A DNA stretch of 64,000 bases from an uncultured Gammaproteobacteria bacterium (GTDB taxonomy: Bacteria > Pseudomonadota > Gammaproteobacteria > HK1). A program made the position numbers and the translations under genes. Of this stretch, positions 58,265 to 64,000 are shown one piece after another. The notes beneath the pieces were generated by a model, which was given only the letters and a program-made list of their open reading frames with translations, had not been told where the DNA came from and made no database searches. Location of the stretch: positions 5,233,694-5,297,693 of the forward strand of contig OY282378.1 of the NCBI GenBank assembly GCA_958295835.1, read 5' to 3'. The first letter of the stretch is position 1. The number at the start of each line of letters is the position of its first letter.

Positions 58265-59548
58265 TCAGCCTGCTTCCCCCACGCGTTGTTCCGCGCCGGC
58301 CGCCCCGGCTTTCGGAACGGCGTCGATGCGCAGATCGGCGCCGAGTCGCGCGACACCGGTGATTTCGAGCCCGATCCGGTCGCGCATCGTCGCGACCCCC
58401 GGCAGTGTGAACATGCCCCGCGCCGCGTCGCCGAGCAGCGCCGGGGCGAGATAAACGACGATCTCGTCGACGAGGCCCGATTCCAGCAGCGCGCCGGCCA
58501 GCGTCGGGCCGCATTCGGTGTGAACCTCGTTGATGCCGCGCCCGGCGAGGGCAACCATGAGGGCGGGGAGCGAGATCCGGCCTCCGACGTCCGGCAGCGG
58601 GACGATCTCCGCACCGGCCTCGACGAGTGCGCGCATCCGGGCGGCAGCGCAGGTCGTCGCGGCAAGGGCATCTCCCGGCTCTCGGGCGATGCCGTCGACG
58701 ATCGGTCCTTCGGCGGCGCCGCCAGCCGTCGCGGCAAGGGGATACTCCGACTCCCGGGCGATACCGCCGATGATCGGACCTTCGCCCCCGCCGATCGTCG
58801 CGACGAGGACGCGCCCCGGCGCCGACAGCGCGCGCGCCGCCGGCGGCGTGCGCAGGCGCGAATCGGCGATCACCCGCATTGGAGGCTGCATCGGAGGCGC
58901 GAGGCAGCCGGTGTCCTCCACCCGGGCGTCGAGCCGCGGGTTGTCGGCGAGCAGGGTGCCGATGCCGGTGAGGATCGCGCCCGCCTGTGCACGGAGCCTG
59001 TGCACGTCGGCGCGCGCCGCCTCGCCGGTGATCCACCGGCTCTCGCCCGTCGCCGTGGCGGTGCGCCCGTCCAGGGTCGCGGCGAGCTTGCAGCGCACCC
59101 AGGGGCGGCCTCGCTCGTGGCGGGAGACGAATCCGCGGTTGAGCGCCCGCGCGGGCGTCTCCATCAGCCCCGTCTCGACCTCGATGCCGGCCTCGGCAAG
59201 CTCGGCGAAACCCTGGCCGGCGACCCTCGGGTCGGGATCGGGCATCGCCGCCACCACCTTCGCGACCCTCGCTTCGATCAGGGTCCGCGTGCACGGCCCG
59301 GTGCGCCCGGTGTGGCGGCAGGGCTCCAGCGTCACGTAGGCGGTGGCTCCCCTGGAATCGCCACCGGCCGCGGCGAGGGCGTGGATCTCGGCGTGCGGCT
59401 CGCCGGCGTACCGATGCCAACCCTCTCCGACGACGCGCTCGCCGCGGGCGATCACGCAGCCCACTCGGGGATTGGGGTCGGTGGAGTAGAGGCCGCGGCG
59501 CGCGAGGTCGAGCGCCCGGGCCATGTGGCGGCGGTCAATGGCGCTCAT
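58265..59548 (-). CDS. ribD: Bifunctional riboflavin deaminase/reductase
   Basis: 427 aa from the ATG at 59548, longer than the usual 360 to 370. The N-terminal deaminase has HAEIHALAAAG and TLEPCRHTGRTGPC (zinc ligands). The reductase domain has KLAATLDGRTAT, ESRWITG and NPRLDARV, and ends with EVHTECGPTLAGALLESGLV. Between the halves of the reductase is a 24-residue tandem duplication (two copies of GEGPIIGGIARESEYPLAAT-like sequence), which adds length. It is followed in the host by the interrupted ribE. Confidence 0.93.
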   Translation of the reverse strand: MSAIDRRHMARALDLARRGLYSTDPNPRVGCVIARGERVVGEGWHRYAGEPHAEIHALAAAGGDSRGATAYVTLEPCRHTGRTGPCTRTLIEARVAKVVAAMPDPDPRVAGQGFAELAEAGIEVETGLMETPARALNRGFVSRHERGRPWVRCKLAATLDGRTATATGESRWITGEAARADVHRLRAQAGAILTGIGTLLADNPRLDARVEDTGCLAPPMQPPMRVIADSRLRTPPAARALSAPGRVLVATIGGGEGPIIGGIARESEYPLAATAGGAAEGPIVDGIAREPGDALAATTCAAARMRALVEAGAEIVPLPDVGGRISLPALMVALAGRGINEVHTECGPTLAGALLESGLVDEIVVYLAPALLGDAARGMFTLPGVATMRDRIGLEITGVARLGADLRIDAVPKAGAAGAEQRVGEAG

Positions 59549-59798
59549 CGGTTCCTGCCTGCCCGGTGGAGCCGGGGCCAAGGGACGCGCACGCTCCCAG
59601 GAGGGAGCCGGCGTCGCCGGAGTCATGAGCAGGTTGGCGAATCATTCTTCGTCTTCTTGCTCGATATTTCACGAATCAAGGGACGGATCGGCCTCACAGG
59701 GCTCACCGATCCTTCGGCCCATCCTGCTTCCACGGCCCGATCCGATGCCGGAGATTGGCGCCGCGACACGCACATCGAGCCCCCCGCTCGTCCGCCGC

Positions 59799-60299
59799 TC
59801 AATCATCGGGAATCAGGGGGATCTGGCTGCGTCGCGCCTCCGGCGGGGGCTCGTTCTCGAGGCGGTCGATCTCTTCCCGGAACTCGCTCACGCCTTCGAA
59901 GCTGCGGTACACCGATGCGAACCGGACGTAGGCGACCCGGTCGAGGTCGCGCAACGCTTCCATGACCAGCTCGCCGACGGCGCTGGACGCGATCTCCCGT
60001 TCCCCGGTCCGCGTCAGGCGCCGCCTGAGCCGGCCGATCGCGGCCTCGACCGCGTCGCTGGGCACGGGACGTTTCTCGAGCGCGCGCAACATGCCCGCGC
60101 GGAGCTTCCGTTCGTCGAAGGGGACCCGCGTCCCGTCGTTCTTCACGATCCGCGGGGCCGAGAGCTCCGCCGTCTCGTAGGTCGTGAACCGCTCCCGGCA
60201 GCCCGTGCACTCGCGCCGGCGGCGCACCTGGGCGCCGTCATCCGCGAGCCGGGAATCGACGACCCGGGTATCGCCTTCGTCGCAGAACGGACACTGCAT
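59799..60299 (-). CDS. nrdR: Transcriptional repressor NrdR
   Basis: 166 aa, near the usual 150 to 160. The zinc ribbon CPFCDEGDTRVVDSR with RRECTGCRERFTTYE and the ATP-cone (VKNDGTRVPFDERKLRAGM) are clear. It represses ribonucleotide reductase genes. It lies 250 bases before ribD, the usual nrdR-ribD order of Pseudomonadota. Confidence 0.95.
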   Translation of the reverse strand: MQCPFCDEGDTRVVDSRLADDGAQVRRRRECTGCRERFTTYETAELSAPRIVKNDGTRVPFDERKLRAGMLRALEKRPVPSDAVEAAIGRLRRRLTRTGEREIASSAVGELVMEALRDLDRVAYVRFASVYRSFEGVSEFREEIDRLENEPPPEARRSQIPLIPDD

Positions 60300-60690
60300 G
60301 GGACAATCGTTGCACGAAGACGCGGGCAACCCAAGGGTTCACCTTCGGACGTCGGCTCATGAACGCGAATGATCCGCCATTCGGCCCGGTTCCAGCGGCC
60401 GGCCTCCGGGCATGTTCCCGCGGAAGCGACGGGTAGCGGTCGCGTCTCCCGCGTACCCAGCGCGGGAGGTACGGCAGGGTTCCCCTGGAGTACGGCTTCG
60501 AGGACCGCCGGGTGACTTACAATCCGGCGATGCCCATGACGATCAGACACCGGGTGCCGGGAGCCGCCCCCGCAACCCGGCCCCGAACCCTCGACGAGCA
60601 CCGAAAGAGGCCGCGCCGGCGCCCCGCGACACGAGCGATGATCCGTCCCCGAGCACCATCCGCCTTCGCCAACGCTCCGCGGCACAAGCG
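60300..60690. other. Divergent gap between nrdR and the YcaQ-like gene
   Basis: 391 bases without a supported gene. TACAAT at 60518-60523 could be a -10 for the rightward gene, but I see no matching -35. Nothing else stands out. Confidence 0.4.
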
Positions 60691-61893
60691 ATGACCCGCC
60701 CCCCGAGCGCTGCCCGCCTGCGCCGGCTGGCCCTGCGCGGCCAGGGCCTGGGCGGCGCCCGCAAGCTCGGCGCCGGTCTCGCCGGCGTCCGCAAGACCCT
60801 GGAACGGATCGGCTACGTGCAGATCGACACCATCTCCGTGGTCGCCCGGGCCCATCACCACGTGCTGTTCACGCGCGTCTCCCGCTACCGGGAGGACATG
60901 CTCAACAGGCTCGTCCGCGAGCGCCACACCTTCGAATACTGGCGCCATGCCGCCGCCTACATGCCGTTGAAGGACTACCGCTTCGCGCTGCCCATGATGC
61001 GCAACATCGCCGGCGGCGGGTTGATGTGGTTTCGCGACCCCGACAGGAAGCTGATGGCCCGGGTCAAGGACCGCATCCGCGAGGAGGGACCGCTGTTCGC
61101 CCGGGATTTCGAGGATACGCGCGCGAGCAAGGAGGGCTGGTGGGACTGGAAGCCGGCGAAGCAGGCGCTGGAGCAGCTCTTCATGGAAGGGGAGCTGACC
61201 AGCGTGGAGCGGCAGGGCTTCCAGAAGCGCTACGAGCTGATGGAACGGTTCCTGCCGGGCGACGTCGACACCAGCGAGCCCGGCGACGGCGAATACGCGG
61301 ACCACGTGATCGACCGGTCGCTTCGCGCCCACGGCTTCGCCACCCGGCGCACGATGACCTGGCTGTGCCGCGATGCTCGTCTGCGCAAGGCCGTGACCGG
61401 CCGCCTGCCGGCACGGGTCGGCGCCGGCGAGCTGGATGAACGAAGGATGGAGAGCGGCGAGCCGGTGTACGCCCTGCCCGGCGCCTTCGACCGGCACGTT
61501 CCGGCGCCGCCGGACCGGGTGCGCCTGCTGTCGCCGTTCGACAACACGGTGATCCAGCGGGATCGTTGCGCCGCCGTCTTCGGCTTCGACTACACCGTCG
61601 AGTGCTACGTTCCGGAAGCGAAGCGGCGTTTCGGCTACTACGCCCTGCCCATCCTGTTCCGCGATCGGCTCGTGGGGCGCATGGACGGCAAGGCCCACCG
61701 CGGCGAAGGGCGCTTCGAGATCAAGGCGCTGTTCATCGAGCAGGACGTACCGGAGACGTTCTTCCCCGCCTTGGTGGCGGAGGTGTCGGACTACGCCGCA
61801 TTCACCGGCTGCACGGAGGTGGACGTGGGCGGGGTCATCCCCGGAAAGTATCGGATCCCCCTCGAACGAGCGCTCGACGCCCCGGGGCGGTAG
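60691..61893 (+). CDS. ycaQ: YcaQ-like DNA glycosylase (winged-helix, crosslink repair)
   Basis: 400 aa from the ATG at 60691. It belongs to the HTH_42/YcaQ family (interstrand crosslink glycosylases). The catalytic QxD motif is QID at about residues 44-46, in the stretch RIGYVQIDTISVVARAHHHV. TFEYWRHAAAYMPL, SPFDNTVIQRDR and GRMDGKAHRGEGRFEIKALF are further family segments. It probably removes alkylated bases, including crosslinks. Confidence 0.9.
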   Translation: MTRPPSAARLRRLALRGQGLGGARKLGAGLAGVRKTLERIGYVQIDTISVVARAHHHVLFTRVSRYREDMLNRLVRERHTFEYWRHAAAYMPLKDYRFALPMMRNIAGGGLMWFRDPDRKLMARVKDRIREEGPLFARDFEDTRASKEGWWDWKPAKQALEQLFMEGELTSVERQGFQKRYELMERFLPGDVDTSEPGDGEYADHVIDRSLRAHGFATRRTMTWLCRDARLRKAVTGRLPARVGAGELDERRMESGEPVYALPGAFDRHVPAPPDRVRLLSPFDNTVIQRDRCAAVFGFDYTVECYVPEAKRRFGYYALPILFRDRLVGRMDGKAHRGEGRFEIKALFIEQDVPETFFPALVAEVSDYAAFTGCTEVDVGGVIPGKYRIPLERALDAPGR

Positions 61894-62009
61894 GCGGGAC
61901 CGACTTCCGTTTCCATGCCGCGCCCGACGACAATGCTCCGGACGAGGCTGCTCGCCGGACAACCCGCGCGCGCATCGAAACCGGCGAACGACAGGAGCGG
62001 ATTCGCAGC

Positions 62010-62124
62010 CGTGCTCCAGGAACGTCTCCCGGATCCGATCGAACGTCTCGTCATCGATTCCGGCTGCGAGATCGACACCGAAGATCCCGGCTCCCGGGGC
62101 TCCCGAGATCGGCCGGACCTCCAT
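62010..62124 (-). pseudogene. TauD/TfdA dioxygenase N-terminal fragment
   Basis: The minus frame begins EVRPISGAPGAGIFGVDLA and continues DETFDRIRETFLEHG, the standard N-terminus of TauD/TfdA 2-oxoglutarate dioxygenases. After 38 codons similarity ends, and no catalytic HxD is found. It is a truncated relic. Confidence 0.75.
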
Positions 62125-62245
62125 CCGCGCATTTCGCCGTGCTGTATCATGCAGCCGAAGCTGGCAGCCTCCGTGTATGCGGCATGTGGCAAGACATTCG
62201 CGGACATTCGTTCATGGCTCGTGAGGCGCCCCCTGCGCCTGCGGC

Positions 62246-62575
62246 ATGCGGCGCATAGACATGAAGACCGATTCCGCGGCACGACGTCCCCCAACCGCGA
62301 GCCGCCGTCGGACATTGCTCCATGCGTTGCGGCCCGGTCGAATCCTCGCGGGCGCGGTGCGGCTCTACCAGCTCGTACTGTCGCCGCTCATGCCGCCGCG
62401 CTGCCGCCATCTGCCGACGTGCTCGGACTACGCGATCGAGGCGCTGTGCGAGCACGGCGCGCTGCGGGGCGGCTGGCTGGCGGCTCGGCGCATCGCGCGC
62501 TGCCACCCGTTCGGCACCAGCGGATTCGACCCGGTCCCGGTGCGCGAGAATGCGCCGCGGCGGCCGGCCTCATGA
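62246..62575 (+). CDS. yidD: Membrane protein insertion efficiency factor YidD
   Basis: 109 aa (ATG at 62246; 62261 also possible). The YidD core is YQLVLSPLMPPRCRHLPTCS and DYAIEALCEHGALRGGWLAA, RRIARCHPFGTSGFDPVP, including the conserved cysteines. It normally lies beside rpmH/rnpA/yidC, which are not here. Confidence 0.92.
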   Translation: MRRIDMKTDSAARRPPTASRRRTLLHALRPGRILAGAVRLYQLVLSPLMPPRCRHLPTCSDYAIEALCEHGALRGGWLAARRIARCHPFGTSGFDPVPVRENAPRRPAS

Positions 62576-62687
62576 GCACCGCCTGCTGTATCCGCGCGTT
62601 GCGGCTCGGTGCTGCGCCGGCGGCAGGCGGACGTGTACGCTGGTTGCGGCTGCCTCGAATCGGTGACGCTGCCGCGAGGAAGCAACG

Positions 62688-62954
62688 ATGAGTGTCGATC
62701 CGAAGCTGCTGGAGATCCTGGTCTGCCCGATCACGAAGGTGTCGGTGCAGGTGCTCGGCAAGCAGAAGCTCGCCGCCCTCAATCGAGCGATTGCCGGGGG
62801 CGGCGTCAAGCACCTGGGCGGCACGGTGGTGGACACTCCCCTCGACGAAGCGCTGGTGACCACCGACAGCCGGACCGTCTACCGCATCGACGACGGTATC
62901 CCGGTGATGCTGGAAGACCTCGCGATTCCGACCGAGCAGATCGCCGACTGGTAA
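62688..62954 (+). CDS. Trm112-family / UPF0434 protein
   Basis: 88 aa, near the family's 60 to 90. It starts DPKLLEILVCPITKVSV and ends TVYRIDDGIPVMLEDLAI, both hallmarks. Only one CPxT cysteine remains of the zinc-ribbon pair, as in many bacterial members. It may help a methyltransferase partner. Confidence 0.9.
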   Translation: MSVDPKLLEILVCPITKVSVQVLGKQKLAALNRAIAGGGVKHLGGTVVDTPLDEALVTTDSRTVYRIDDGIPVMLEDLAIPTEQIADW

Positions 62955-63094
62955 TCGGCTTCACGGACGCTGGTCGGCGACCACGTGCACGTCACCTTCG
63001 ACGGCGGTGCCGTCTACCTCGCCTGGACGACACTCGGCGAGCTCGCCGGGCAGGACCTGCTCGTGGAGCGGTTCCAACCGCGCCCGTCCTCCGG

Positions 63095-64000
63095 TCAAGG
63101 TGTCCGCGCGCGGCTCGTGCGGCGGACCGCGACCGCCTCGGCGAGCTCCCCGAGCATCTCCACCGTCTCGTCCCAGCCGATGCAGGCGTCGGTGATGCTC
63201 TGGCCGTAGGTGAGCGGCCGTCCTTCGACGACGTCCTGGCGCCCGGCGACCAGGTGGCTCTCGATCATCACCCCCATCACCGCCTCCTCGCCGGACGCGA
63301 TCTGGCCCGCCACGTCGCGGCAGACGTCGCGCTGGCGCTCGGGCCGCTTGGCGCTGTTGGCGTGGCTGAAATCGATCATCAATCGAGGAGGATGGCCGGC
63401 CGCGTCCAGCATCGCGGCAGCGGCCCGGACATGCTCGGACTCGTAGTTCGGTGACTTCCCACCGCGCAGGATGATGTGCGCGTCCTCGTTGCCGGCGGTC
63501 TTGAAGATCGCGGAGTGCGCGTTCTTCGTGAGCGAGAGGAAGACGTGGGGATGCCTGGCGGCGCCGACCGCATCGACGGCGAGCTTGATACTTCCGCCCG
63601 TGCCGTTCTTGAACCCGACCGGGCAGGACAGCCCCGAGGCCATCTCGCGGTGCACCTGGCTCTCGGTGGTGCGCGCCCCGATTGCCCCCCAACTGATCAG
63701 GTCCGCGATGTATTGAGGGGTGACGAGATCGAGGAACTCGACCCCGGCCGGTACGCCGGAGTCGTTCAGGTCGAGCAGCAACCGCCGCGCGACGCGCAAT
63801 CCCTTGTCGATGTTGAACCGGCCGTCGAGGTCGGGGTCGTTGATCAGTCCCTTCCATCCGACCGTGGTGCGCGGCTTCTCGAAATAGACGCGCATGACGA
63901 TGAGCAGCCGATCGGAGAGCGAGCGGCGAGGCCCGAGCAGGCGCGACGCGTACTCGCGGGCCGCCGCCGGGTCGTGGATGGAGCACGGCCCGGCGATGAC
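63095..64000 (-). CDS. aroG: 3-deoxy-7-phosphoheptulonate synthase, partial
   Basis: The gene runs off the right edge of the window; 302 codons are visible from VIAGPCSIHDPAAAREYA through MRVYFEKPRTTVGWKGLIND. AroG-type DAHP synthase motifs are WGAIGARTTESQVHREMASG, GFKNGTGGSIKLAVDA, MIDFSHANSAKRPERQ and the C-terminal GQSITDACIGWDETV. It makes the first intermediate of aromatic amino acid synthesis. Which feedback type it is (Phe, Tyr or Trp) cannot be seen here. The 140 bases before it hold no gene. Confidence 0.93.
   Translation of the reverse strand, partial: VIAGPCSIHDPAAAREYASRLLGPRRSLSDRLLIVMRVYFEKPRTTVGWKGLINDPDLDGRFNIDKGLRVARRLLLDLNDSGVPAGVEFLDLVTPQYIADLISWGAIGARTTESQVHREMASGLSCPVGFKNGTGGSIKLAVDAVGAARHPHVFLSLTKNAHSAIFKTAGNEDAHIILRGGKSPNYESEHVRAAAAMLDAAGHPPRLMIDFSHANSAKRPERQRDVCRDVAGQIASGEEAVMGVMIESHLVAGRQDVVEGRPLTYGQSITDACIGWDETVEMLGELAEAVAVRRTSRARTP

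Noticed and set aside
62955..63094. Small plus frame after the Trm112-like gene
   Set aside because: It reads well for about 35 codons but then runs into the shadow of aroG, with no ribosome-binding site.

Overview
The window is high-GC DNA (about two thirds G+C by eye) with dense, short-spaced operons. The order nrdR-ribD-ribE, the NrdR, YcaQ-like, YidD, Trm112-like and AroG genes, and the many TRAP and ABC importers point to a Pseudomonadota chromosome. I cannot place it more finely. Most genes are core metabolism and uptake. Two low-GC insertions and several toxin-antitoxin-like pairs form the accessory layer.

Left part (1-19 kb): gltD; a candidate structured RNA with its own promoter and terminator upstream of rtcB; a Fic protein whose 5' end is tandemly duplicated; decayed defence-gene fragments; a DUF849/BKACE enzyme; a small cluster with two nitrile-hydratase-leader-like (NHLP) RiPP-type precursors; a biotin carboxylase and a carboxyltransferase with two divergent phosphoribosyltransferases between them; a HicBA-like pair; a DUF1538-DUF1538-PII-CBS operon; an amidohydrolase and dhaK.

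Mobile region 1 (about 19.3-27.3 kb): a tyrosine integrase, then AlpA-like, zinc-ribbon, DNA methyltransferase and HNH genes that are translationally coupled, a gene broken by an IS4-type element, a low-GC HEPN-like zinc-ribbon protein, and transposase and methylase remnants. It separates dhaK from a second Dha block.

Uptake region (27.5-46.4 kb, all minus strand): regulator, HPr-EI fusion, dhaM, dhaL, then a six-component ABC importer resembling the rhizobial glycerol system (two ATPases, a small membrane protein, two permeases, a binding protein). Together with DhaKLM this suggests import and PTS-linked phosphorylation of a C3 or polyol substrate. Next come a TRAP transporter, two NitT/TauT-type ATPase-permease pairs and a thiolase-family protein.

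Right part (46.4-64 kb): an AbiEii-like pair, AsmA, an acyl-CoA synthetase, and the riboflavin genes. Between ribE and ribD lies the most interesting object in the window: a 4.88-kb element with perfect 25-bp terminal inverted repeats and a 5-bp target duplication. It carries an AvcD-type anti-phage dCTP deaminase, a partner gene, a structured upstream region and four iteron-like repeats at one end, and is itself hit by an IS3-family element. The window closes with nrdR, a YcaQ-like gene, yidD, a Trm112-like gene and partial aroG. I saw no tRNA or rRNA gene and no CRISPR array.
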